A stretch of DNA of 5,013 nucleotides from Trueperaceae bacterium. GTDB taxonomy: Bacteria; Deinococcota; Deinococci; Deinococcales; Trueperaceae. Each line of letters begins with the position of its first letter. The stretch's first letter is position 1. The notes under the pieces were generated by a model that searched no databases, had not been told where the DNA came from, and saw only the letters and a list, made by a program, of their open reading frames with translations. Positions 1 through 5,013 of this stretch are shown piece by piece. The translations under genes were made by a program, and so were the position numbers. Location of the stretch: assembly GCA_024636105.1 (NCBI GenBank), contig JAGXHO010000210.1, positions 1-5,013 of the forward strand, read 5' to 3'.

Positions 1-808
1 GCGGGCCGTCGCCGACGTCGATCGGGCCGCCCGCGACGTCGCCACCGCGGCGCGGGCTGCGAGCGCGGCAGGCTTCGACCCCGTCGCCGCCGAGGCCATC
101 CACCGCGACCGGTGGGCGCCGCTGCCCCTCGAGGGGTGGCGGCTGTGGCTGCCGGACGTCGCGCCCGACCAGGCGCCGTCGGTCGTCCGGGCGGAGCTCG
201 ACGCCGCCATCGCCGAAGCCGCGTTCGCTCGGGCACGGGTGGGCACGGTCCTGGACGACCTCGCGCTCGACGTCGCGTACACCCTTCCCGAGGCCCGCTT
301 CCGCGCGGCGATCGACCTGGACGAGGGGCGTCCGGGCGCCGCCGTCGACGTCTCGCTGCGGCCGGCCGCGCGCGCGAGTTGGAGCGTGGGGATCGGCGCC
401 ACCGTCCGGATCGACGACCGCACGGCCGCCACGATCGCTGCGGCGCGCGCCGACCTCGATGCCGCGCAAACGGCGCTCGCGGCCGCACGGGCCGAGGCGC
501 CGTGGACGCTCGAGGCCACCCGCCGCGCGGCGCTCGATGCCGAAGCCGACGTCGCCTTCTCCGAGCGCGCGCTCGACCTGGGGCGGGCGGCATTGCAGGA
601 GGCGGTCGCACGCCGCCAGGCGGCCGTCGCGGACGCACCGGGCGACGTCGACGCGCGCGACAGGGCCGACGCCGCGCTGGCGCGAACGGCGCTCGGCTTC
701 GACCGCGAGCGCGACGCCTTCTACCGGGCCTGGAACGCCTACACGCTGGCGGTGGAGCGCTACTTGGTGGCCGCGGGATCGCCCGGCGGGGTGCTCGCGC
801 CGCCCTGA
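1..808 (+). CDS. TolC-like outer-membrane efflux protein, 3' part (5' end outside window)
   Basis: The frame is open from codon 2-4 to the TGA at 806-808, giving 268 visible residues with no plausible start near the left edge, so the gene begins upstream. The fragment alternates Ala-rich helices with a beta-like stretch. Residues 1-30 and 62-85 are heptad-like helices, and 88-137 (LALDVAYTL to VGIGATVRI) alternate hydrophobic and polar residues as barrel strands do. A long coiled coil follows (about 140-210, with AARADLDAAQTALAAARAEA and ERALDLGRAALQEAV). The end, about 221-257, carries an aromatic AFYRAWNAYTLAVERYL helix like the 'Y.y..a...l' tail of TolC repeats. TolC proteins form trimeric outer-membrane channels for efflux pumps or type I secretion. 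The family call rests on architecture, not on a diagnostic motif, and another coiled-coil envelope protein is possible. The gene converges on the NYN gene and its last 49 bp overlap it. Confidence 0.6.
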   Translation, partial: RAVADVDRAARDVATAARAASAAGFDPVAAEAIHRDRWAPLPLEGWRLWLPDVAPDQAPSVVRAELDAAIAEAAFARARVGTVLDDLALDVAYTLPEARFRAAIDLDEGRPGAAVDVSLRPAARASWSVGIGATVRIDDRTAATIAAARADLDAAQTALAAARAEAPWTLEATRRAALDAEADVAFSERALDLGRAALQEAVARRQAAVADAPGDVDARDRADAALARTALGFDRERDAFYRAWNAYTLAVERYLVAAGSPGGVLAPP

Positions 809-1422
809 GCGGCGCCGGGCTTGCCCCCCTTGGTCGGTTCGAGGAGGATCCCGGCCTGCTCCCCGAGCTCGAGCGTCCGGTCGGCGAGGTCGATCAGCCC
901 CTGGTGCAGCGACGCTCGGAAGGCGAGCACTTCGACGCGCTTGCCGCGCTCCTGCGCGAGCTCGAGGATCGGGACGAAGTCGCCGTCGCCCGAGGCGAGG
1001 ACGACCACGTCGAGGTGGTCCCACGCGCGCACCACGTCGGCGGCGATGCCCATGTCCCAATCGCCCTCGAGCACGGTGCGGCCCTGGGCGTCGGCGCGGT
1101 GCACCCGCACCTTCCGGCGCCGCACCCGGTAGCCGAGCGCCGACAACCGGGTCACGAAGCCGAAGGCCGCAGTCTCGCCCTCGCGCTCGACCACGTAGGC
1201 CGTCGCGGCGTGCAGCGCTCGTCCGCGGGCGGCGATCTCGAGCAGGCGCGCGTAGTCGACGAAGCGGTCGAAGCCGTCGCGCGCGGCGTAATAGAGGTTC
1301 TGGGTATCGACGAACAGCCCGACGCGCTGCGTGGGGTGCTCCCCAGGCAGCGGACCCGGACCGGTCACTTCGGGGCTCCGGCGGCGCTCAGGGACGCGTT
1401 CATGAGCGCCACGATAGCGCAC
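760..1422 (-). CDS. NYN domain protein (LabA/DUF88-type, PIN-like putative ribonuclease)
   Basis: The frame encodes 220 residues from GTG 1422. The NYN domain spans about residues 33-192: RVGLFVDTQNLYY (33-45, acidic D39 and N42), EGDWDMGIAADVV (119-131, D121 and D123), then LASGDGDFVPILELA (142-156, D146 and D148) and GKRVEVLAF (160-168). These match the acidic metal-binding cluster of the PIN/NYN nuclease fold, whose members are predicted metal-dependent RNases. The substrate cannot be told from sequence. The C-terminal 25 residues are a low-complexity Gly/Ala/Pro tail that overlaps the end of the convergent TolC-like gene. The start is uncertain. GTG 1422 lies 3 nt after the acetyltransferase stop with GGAGG 11 nt upstream, but residues 1-32 precede the domain and look nondescript. 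An in-frame GTG at 1368 would give 202 residues and keep the whole domain. It is probably co-transcribed with the acetyltransferase gene. Confidence 0.9.
   Translation of the reverse strand: MRYRGAHERVPERRRSPEVTGPGPLPGEHPTQRVGLFVDTQNLYYAARDGFDRFVDYARLLEIAARGRALHAATAYVVEREGETAAFGFVTRLSALGYRVRRRKVRVHRADAQGRTVLEGDWDMGIAADVVRAWDHLDVVVLASGDGDFVPILELAQERGKRVEVLAFRASLHQGLIDLADRTLELGEQAGILLEPTKGGKPGAAQGGASTPPGDPAATK
781..820 (+). terminator. GC-rich hairpin around the TolC-like stop codon, possible weak terminator
   Basis: GCCCGGCG at 781-788 is perfectly complementary to CGCCGGGC at 813-820. The 24-nt loop contains a further GCTC/GAGC pair (793-796 and 807-810) and the TGA stop. There is no T-run after the stem, only TTG and then a C-run, so this is not a classical intrinsic terminator. 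It could still end transcription or protect the 3' end in a high-GC organism. Chance pairing in this GC background is a real alternative. Confidence 0.25.
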
Positions 1423-1425
1423 CGC

Positions 1426-1980
1426 TCATCCGGCCTCCGCGGCCAGGGAGCGCGCCATCACCCACTCGTCCTCGAAGCCGTCGCCGGCGGCCACCTGCTC
1501 CGCCAACACCCCCTCGACGGCGTACCCCAGGCGCCGGTACAGCGCGATCGCCCCCTGGTTGCCCGCGCGCACGTGCAACTGCAGCTTGCGCACCCGCGCG
1601 CGGCGCGCCCACGCCTCGAGCTCCGCCATCAGGGCGGTCCCCACCCCGTGCCCGCGCCAGCCGTCCGCGACGGCGATCGTCAGCATCGCCACGTGCGCGA
1701 GCCGCCGCGATCCGAGCCGGTAAGCCTCGACCCAAGCGATCGGGGCGCCGGCGGCGACCGCGAAGACCACGACCCCCTGGTCGGGCTCGAGCGTACGCAG
1801 CCGCGCCGCGAGGGCCCCGGCGGACGGCGCGCCGTCGCCCACGAAGGCGCGCCCCTCGGCGTAGATCGTCGCCTGCAGGGCGTGCCACGCCTCGGCGTCG
1901 GCCGGGCGCGCCCGGCGCACGCTCCAACGCGTTCCAGCCGTACCCGACGGGGCCGCTGAGAACGGCACGGGGTCGCTCAC
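1426..1980 (-). CDS. GNAT family N-acetyltransferase
   Basis: Starting at GTG 1980 the product has 184 residues, normal for a single-domain GNAT. The acetyl-CoA-binding motif A is visible as TIAVADGWRGHGVGTALM (101-118), with RGHGVG at 109-114 as the pyrophosphate-binding Q/R-x-x-G-x-G/A loop. Motif B follows as LQLHVRAGNQGAIALYRRLGY (133-153), with N141 and the usual Tyr at 148. The N-terminal part, WSVRRARPADAEAWHAL, is the typical first strand and helix. These enzymes move acetyl from acetyl-CoA to an amine. The acceptor here is unknown; the layout is RimI-like but not specific. An in-frame ATG at 2037 would add 19 Arg/Ala-rich residues that look like translated non-coding DNA. I prefer GTG 1980, because a TATACT -10 box sits 6 nt before it and no Shine-Dalgarno is seen. 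It is the first gene of a probable two-gene operon with the NYN gene. Confidence 0.92.
   Translation of the reverse strand: MSDPVPFSAAPSGTAGTRWSVRRARPADAEAWHALQATIYAEGRAFVGDGAPSAGALAARLRTLEPDQGVVVFAVAAGAPIAWVEAYRLGSRRLAHVAMLTIAVADGWRGHGVGTALMAELEAWARRARVRKLQLHVRAGNQGAIALYRRLGYAVEGVLAEQVAAGDGFEDEWVMARSLAAEAG
1434..1438 (-). promoter_or_regulatory. Shine-Dalgarno GGAGG before the NYN gene
   Basis: GGAGG on the minus strand lies inside the last codons of the acetyltransferase gene, 11 nt before GTG 1422. The spacing is somewhat long, but it is the only strong ribosome-binding motif near the gene. It supports GTG 1422 and translational coupling, whereas the alternative GTG 1368 has no comparable motif. 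Confidence 0.4.
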
Positions 1981-1986
1981 GGGCGA

Positions 1987-1992
1987 AGTATA
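1987..1992 (-). promoter_or_regulatory. -10 box TATACT of the acetyltransferase/NYN operon, leaderless arrangement
   Basis: On the minus strand TATACT (5 of 6 to TATAAT) is followed by TCGCCC and then GTG 1980. If transcription starts at the G of that GTG, the hexamer occupies -12 to -7 exactly, so the mRNA would be leaderless. No -35 hexamer is recognisable at about 17 nt upstream and no Shine-Dalgarno precedes the GTG. AT-rich hexamers are rare in this GC-rich window, which makes the position notable. Confidence 0.55.
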
Positions 1993-2049
1993 GCGCCGGC
2001 TTCGGCGGGCGCGAGCGGCTGCGCTGCGGCTGCGCATGCCCCGCCACCC

Positions 2050-2064
2050 CGTACGCCCGGTACG
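2050..2064. repeat. Inverted repeat CGTAC-N5-GTACG, operator candidate upstream of metK
   Basis: CGTAC (2050-2054) and GTACG (2060-2064) form a perfect 5-bp inverted repeat with a 5-bp centre. They also create a direct GTACGC repeat at 2051 and 2060. The element lies where the -35 region and spacer of the proposed metK promoter would be, between the two divergent starts. A protein-binding site is possible, but the arms are short and chance is not excluded. Confidence 0.25.
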
Positions 2065-2069
2065 CTTGC

Positions 2070-2075
2070 TAGAGT
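2070..2075 (+). promoter_or_regulatory. metK: Candidate -10 box TAGAGT for metK
   Basis: TAGAGT fits the TANNNT pattern (4 of 6 to TATAAT). It would put the transcription start near 2082, giving a leader of about 15 nt that just contains the GGAGG ribosome site at 2087. No clear -35 is present. A second TANNNT match, TACGCT at 2061-2066, is less well placed. Confidence 0.35.
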
Positions 2076-2086
2076 GACGGCCGCTT

Positions 2087-2091
2087 GGAGG
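2087..2091 (+). promoter_or_regulatory. metK: Shine-Dalgarno GGAGG that sets the metK start
   Basis: GGAGG lies 5 nt before TTG 2097 and 8 nt before TTG 2100. It overlaps the upstream in-frame TTG at 2085, so 2085 cannot be the start this motif serves. It therefore trims the reading frame by four or five residues. Confidence 0.7.
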
Positions 2092-2099
2092 CAGCCTTG

Positions 2100-3266
2100 T
2101 TGAAGCTCGTCACGGCCGAGTCGGTCACCGAAGGACATCCCGACAAGTTGGCCGATCGCATCTCCGATGGAGTCCTCGACGCCATCCTCACCATCGACCC
2201 GCTCGCGCGCGTGGCCGCCGAGACGATGGTCACGACCGGACTGGCGCTCGTCGCCGGCGAGGTCACGTGCGAGGGCTACGTCGACCTGCAGCAGATCGTG
2301 CGCGAGACCGTCCGCGAGGTGGGCTACACCGACGCCGCGTACGGCATCGACGCCGACCATTCCGCGGTGCTGATCGCGATCAAGGAGCAGTCGCCCGACA
2401 TCGCCATGGGCGTCGACCGCGCCATGGAGCACGGCTCGGGCGAGGCCGCCGACCGCATCGGCGCCGGCGACCAGGGGCTGATGATCGGGTACGCGACCGA
2501 CGAGACCCCCACCCTCATGCCGCTGCCGATCACGCTGGCGCACGCGCTCGTCAAGCGCCTCGCCGAGGTGCGCCGCGAAGGGCTGCTCCCCTACCTGCGG
2601 CCCGACGGCAAGGCGCAGGTGACGATCGCGTACGACGGCGACACCCCGGTGCGCGTCGACGCCGTGGTCGTCTCCGCTCAGCACCATCCGGACGTGGAGC
2701 TCGAGCGGCTTCGTCAGGACCTGCGCCACTTCGTCGTCGCGCCGGTGCTCCCCGAGGCCATGGTCGACGAGGACACGCGCTTCTTCCTCAACCCCACCGG
2801 CCGCTTCGTCCAGGGGGGCCCGCAGGCGGACGTCGGCCTCACTGGCCGCAAGATCATCGTCGACACGTACGGCGGGGCCGCCCCGCACGGCGGCGGGGCG
2901 TTCTCCGGCAAAGACCCAACCAAGGTCGACCGCAGCGCCAGCTACTTCGCGCGCTTCATGGCCAAGCACGTCGTGGCCGCCGGGCTCGCCAAGCGCTGCC
3001 AGGTGCAGCTCGCCTACGCGATCGGCGTCGCGCACCCGGTCGGCACGTACGTCGACACGTTCGGCACGGGCGTCCTCGACGACCGGCTGCTCGGGCGCGC
3101 CCTGGCCAAGATCTTCGACGCCCGGCCGGCCGCGATCATCGAGCACCTCGACCTCCGCCGCCCCATCTACCGGGCGACGTCGGCCTACGGCCACTTCGGG
3201 CGCGAGGAGTTCGCCTGGGAAGCCGTCCCGCACGTCGAAGCCCTCCGGCGGGCCGCCGGGGTCTGA
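2100..3266 (+). CDS. metK: S-adenosylmethionine synthetase (methionine adenosyltransferase)
   Basis: MetK makes SAM from methionine and ATP in the cytosol, supplying the cell's main methyl donor. From TTG 2100 the product has 388 residues, the normal bacterial length. The family signatures are all present: [16 protein letters not shown] (8-23, with the ATP/metal residues H13, D15 and K16), [15 protein letters not shown] (121-135), the P-loop-like [19 protein letters not shown] (264-282), and a C-terminal [14 protein letters not shown] (361-374). No catalytic residue looks lost. No ATG precedes the first motif. The tandem TTG codons at 2097 and 2100 both suit the GGAGG at 2087, and 2100 is chosen because it gives [15 protein letters not shown], like other MetK starts; 2097 adds one Leu. 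It is divergent from the acetyltransferase gene and 13 nt ahead of the hemC-like gene, probably on the same transcript. I see no SAM riboswitch in the short leader. Confidence 0.97.
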   Translation: MKLVTAESVTEGHPDKLADRISDGVLDAILTIDPLARVAAETMVTTGLALVAGEVTCEGYVDLQQIVRETVREVGYTDAAYGIDADHSAVLIAIKEQSPDIAMGVDRAMEHGSGEAADRIGAGDQGLMIGYATDETPTLMPLPITLAHALVKRLAEVRREGLLPYLRPDGKAQVTIAYDGDTPVRVDAVVVSAQHHPDVELERLRQDLRHFVVAPVLPEAMVDEDTRFFLNPTGRFVQGGPQADVGLTGRKIIVDTYGGAAPHGGGAFSGKDPTKVDRSASYFARFMAKHVVAAGLAKRCQVQLAYAIGVAHPVGTYVDTFGTGVLDDRLLGRALAKIFDARPAAIIEHLDLRRPIYRATSAYGHFGREEFAWEAVPHVEALRRAAGV

Positions 3267-3272
3267 TACAAC
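3267..3272 (+). promoter_or_regulatory. Weak extended -10-like TG-A-TACAAC before the hemC-like gene
   Basis: TGATACAAC (3264-3272), beginning with the metK stop codon, resembles an extended -10 (TGnTATAAT; TACAAC matches 4 of 6). Seven nt separate it from ATG 3280, so an internal promoter here would give a leaderless hemC-like message. There is no Shine-Dalgarno in the 13-nt gap. The final base deviates from TANNNT, so this is weak. Confidence 0.25.
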
Positions 3273-3279
3273 AGCGTTC

Positions 3280-4125
3280 ATGGCACGCATCGTGTTGGGC
3301 CACCGCGACGGTCCCCTCGCCGCTCGTCAAGCGCGCACCGTCCTCACCGACCTCTCGGCCGAGTGGCCGGACGTTCAGATCGTCCTGCGGACGATCGCCT
3401 CGAAGCCCGGTTCGGATCCACTGCTCGAGGCGCTCGCCGCCGGCAACATCGGGATGGCGCTCGCGGGCCTCGACGCGCTGGCGCCGGTCCTCCCGGAGGG
3501 CCTGACGCTCGCCGCGGTCGGCCGCCGGCTGGAGCCGCGCAGCGCCCTGGTGGCCCGCGGCACCGGTTCGCTCGCGGCGCTCCCCGAGGGGGCCGCGATT
3601 GGCGTGCGCGACGCGCGCGACCTCGCGTTCCTCGCGGCCGCGCTGCCGCACGCCCGCGGCGCCGTAGTCGACGGCACCGTGGACGCCGAACTGGCACGGC
3701 TGGTGGCCGGCGAGCGCGACGCGCTGCTGCTGCCCGCCGCGCTGCTGATCGCGCTCGAACGCCGCGACCGGATCGACGCGCTTCTCGACCCCGAGGCCTT
3801 CGCGCCGGCCCCCGGCCAGGGCGCGGTCGGGATGGTGGTGCGCGCGGACGACGACGCGGCGGCCGAGCTCGCCTACACCCTGCAACACCGACCGAGCTTC
3901 GAACGCGCACGCGCCGAGCGCGCCTTCGCCGCCGGCGTCGGCGACCGCCCGGTCGGCGCCCTCGCCACGATCGACGACGAGGGCGACCTCACCCTGTTCG
4001 GGGCCGTGGCGGCCGGCGGCACGACGCTTCAGGCCACCACGACCGGGGACGCGAAGGACGCCGCCGAGGTCGGCAGCGAGCTCGCGAAGGACATGCTCGA
4101 ACAGCTCGCAGCGCTCGGTTCCTGA
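3280..4125 (+). CDS. hemC: HemC-family (porphobilinogen deaminase-like) protein lacking the cofactor cysteine
   Basis: Hydroxymethylbilane synthase joins four porphobilinogens using a dipyrromethane cofactor bound to a cysteine. The 281-residue product follows the family along its length: RIVLGHRDGPLAARQA (3-18; R9 equals E. coli R11), PEGLTLAAVGRRLEPRSALV (72-91), the signature PAPGQGAVG (176-184), and LQHRPSFERARAERAF (201-216). However, it contains no Cys. Where E. coli has GGCQVPIGSYAEL, this protein reads GVGDRPVGALATI. The TRGD...GGKGLF loop is cut to ASKPGSDPLLEAL (40-52), HSMKD is replaced near ALAGLDALAP, one Arg of the LRRQ pair is Asp (ARDL), and RGNVGTRL becomes DGTVDAEL. It is shorter than the usual 300-313 residues. 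The frame is intact and codon use matches its neighbours, so it looks maintained rather than decayed. ATG 3280 has no Shine-Dalgarno and lies 13 nt after metK. The family call is firm; the enzymatic activity is doubtful. Confidence 0.85.
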   Translation: MARIVLGHRDGPLAARQARTVLTDLSAEWPDVQIVLRTIASKPGSDPLLEALAAGNIGMALAGLDALAPVLPEGLTLAAVGRRLEPRSALVARGTGSLAALPEGAAIGVRDARDLAFLAAALPHARGAVVDGTVDAELARLVAGERDALLLPAALLIALERRDRIDALLDPEAFAPAPGQGAVGMVVRADDDAAAELAYTLQHRPSFERARAERAFAAGVGDRPVGALATIDDEGDLTLFGAVAAGGTTLQATTTGDAKDAAEVGSELAKDMLEQLAALGS

Positions 4126-4134
4126 CGTACGGGT

Positions 4135-5013
4135 TCAGCCCGCGTTGGCCGCCGGTTCGGCGTTCGCCTCCGCGAGCACCTTGTCGACCAGGTGCGCCGG
4201 CACCGGCTCGTAGCGCTCGAGCTTGAGCGAGAAGGCGCCGCGGCCACCGGTCATCGAGCGCGGGTCGGCCGAGTAGGAGCGCACCTCGCTCATGGGCACG
4301 TGGGAACTGATCACGCTCACCGATCCCTCGGACTCCATGCCCAGCACCCGCCCGCGGCGGCCGTTGATGTCGCTGATCACGTCGCCCGTGAAGCGGTCGG
4401 GGACGCGCACCTTCACGAGCGCCAGCGGCTCGAGCAGCACCGGCTTGGCGTTGGCGCAGGCCTCCTTGAAGGCCTCCGCGGCGGCGGCCTGGAAGGCGAT
4501 GTCCTTGCTGTCGACCGGGTGGTCCTTGCCGTCGTAGACCTCGGCGCGGACGTCGACCAACGGGAAGCCCAGGGGCCCCTTCGTCAAGCCGGCGCGCACC
4601 CCCTTCTCGCACGAGCTCTGGAACTGCGTCGGGATGGTGCCGCCCACGACCTTCCAGTCGAACTCGAACTCGCTGCCGCGCGCGAGTGGCGCGACGCGCA
4701 GCGCCACCTCGGCGAACTGCCCCGAGCCGCCGCTCTGCTTCTTGTGGCGGTACCGAGCGTCGCCGGGTCCGGCGATCGTCTCGCGGTAGCTGACCTTGGG
4801 CGTACGGGTGTCGACGTGCACGCCGTACCGGTCGGCGAGCTCGGCGACCGACACCTCCAAGTGCACGTGCCCCATGCCCCACAGCACGGTCTCGCGGGTG
4901 TCCGGGTCGCGCACGAGGAGCAGCGTGGGGTCCGCGTCGAGCAGCTTGGCGAGGCCGTCGGAGAGCTTGTCGTCGTCGGCGCGGCTCTTGGGGCTGAGCG
5001 CCAACGCCATCAC
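4135..5013 (-). CDS. fusA: Elongation factor G family protein, C-terminal part (5' end outside window)
   Basis: The frame is open to the right edge and ends at TGA 4137-4135, giving 292 visible residues of a protein usually near 670-700. The GTP-binding domains lie outside. What remains is domain III (about 1-74: ALSPKSRADDDKLSDGLAKL, then GMGHVHLEV at 46-54), domain IV (about 75-195: YRETI, QSGGSGQFAEV at 93-103, GGTIPTQF, YDGKDHPVDSKDIAF at 160-174 with the tip His at 165), and domain V (about 196-280: GDVISDINGRRGRVLGME, DPRSMTGGRGAFS). EF-G drives ribosomal translocation and, with RRF, ribosome recycling. Compared with canonical EF-G, QTGGRGQYGHV is replaced by QSGGSGQFAEV, preceded by RYRHKK. 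This resembles EF-G-like paralogues (EF-G2/fusA2), but without the G domain and gene context I cannot decide. It is convergent with the hemC-like gene, with 9 nt between stops and no terminator seen. Confidence 0.93.
   Translation of the reverse strand: MMALALSPKSRADDDKLSDGLAKLLDADPTLLLVRDPDTRETVLWGMGHVHLEVSVAELADRYGVHVDTRTPKVSYRETIAGPGDARYRHKKQSGGSGQFAEVALRVAPLARGSEFEFDWKVVGGTIPTQFQSSCEKGVRAGLTKGPLGFPLVDVRAEVYDGKDHPVDSKDIAFQAAAAEAFKEACANAKPVLLEPLALVKVRVPDRFTGDVISDINGRRGRVLGMESEGSVSVISSHVPMSEVRSYSADPRSMTGGRGAFSLKLERYEPVPAHLVDKVLAEANAEPAANAG

Noticed and set aside
112..1959. A 615-codon open frame on the plus strand
   Set aside because: It runs out of frame across the TolC-like gene and antisense to the NYN and acetyltransferase genes, and its product is Arg/Gly/His-rich with no domain. 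Long shadow frames are expected at this GC content.
1981..2096. SAM riboswitch or other structured leader before metK
   Set aside because: The whole intergenic stretch is about 116 bp, the likely metK leader is about 15 nt, and no SAM-I/II/III-like helix set is visible.
3245..3259. Palindrome CCGGCGG-g-CCGCCGG at the end of metK as a terminator
   Set aside because: It is inside the last metK codons, has a one-base centre and no T-run, and such GC-only palindromes are common in this composition.
1977..3290. A 437-codon open frame on the minus strand opposite metK
   Set aside because: It is the antisense shadow of a fully conserved MetK, and its product has no recognisable motif.
4126..4134. 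Bidirectional terminator between the hemC-like and EF-G genes
   Set aside because: The gap is 9 nt. Only CTGA/TCAG pairing of the two stop regions is seen, with no stable stem or T-run.
2267..4226. Further long plus-strand frames (2267-3505, 3363-4226) and minus-strand frames (3136-3888, 3344-3910, 3989-4882) across metK, hemC and the EF-G gene
   Set aside because: All are Arg/Pro/Ala-rich out-of-frame or antisense translations of well-supported genes.
1..5013. Mobile elements, CRISPR arrays, tRNA or rRNA genes
   Set aside because: There are no transposase or integrase motifs, no terminal repeats, no regularly spaced repeats and no tRNA-like cloverleaf. Coding is almost continuous.

Overview
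The window is very GC-rich and densely coded, with third-position G/C bias in every gene. It looks like ordinary bacterial chromosome: I see no insertion sequence, phage gene, CRISPR array, tRNA or rRNA. The leftmost gene resembles a TolC-type outer-membrane channel, which would argue for a two-membrane bacterium. The best promoter (TATACT placed exactly for transcription to begin at a start codon) fits leaderless expression as known in Deinococcus. Deinococcota, perhaps a Trueperaceae-like lineage, is my best guess, but it is low confidence and rests on weak traits.

Layout. Positions 1-808 (+) hold the 3' part of a TolC-like outer-membrane efflux protein gene. It converges on, and overlaps by 49 bp, a NYN-domain (LabA/DUF88-type, PIN-like) putative nuclease gene on the minus strand (760-1422). 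That gene lies 3 nt downstream of a GNAT N-acetyltransferase gene (1426-1980, minus), so the two form a probable operon. A short divergent promoter region (1981-2096) separates the acetyltransferase from metK (S-adenosylmethionine synthetase, +), which has a good Shine-Dalgarno and a TTG start. Thirteen nt after metK comes a hemC-family gene (3280-4125, +). Nine nt past its stop, and convergent with it, is the 3' end of an elongation factor G family gene (4135-5013, minus), whose 5' part is outside the window.

How the genes relate. metK and the hemC-like gene probably share a transcript. MetK makes SAM, and HemC proteins make the linear tetrapyrrole that is the precursor of haem and of SAM-methylated tetrapyrroles such as sirohaem and corrinoids. 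The most unusual point is that this HemC-family protein has the family's ends and signature (PAPGQGAVG, the LxHxxSFxRAxAERAF region) but contains no cysteine at all. It therefore cannot carry the thioether-linked dipyrromethane cofactor, and it also lacks the GGKGLF loop and several substrate-binding Arg/Lys residues. It is either a non-catalytic paralogue or a repurposed PBG-deaminase fold. The remaining genes look conventional.
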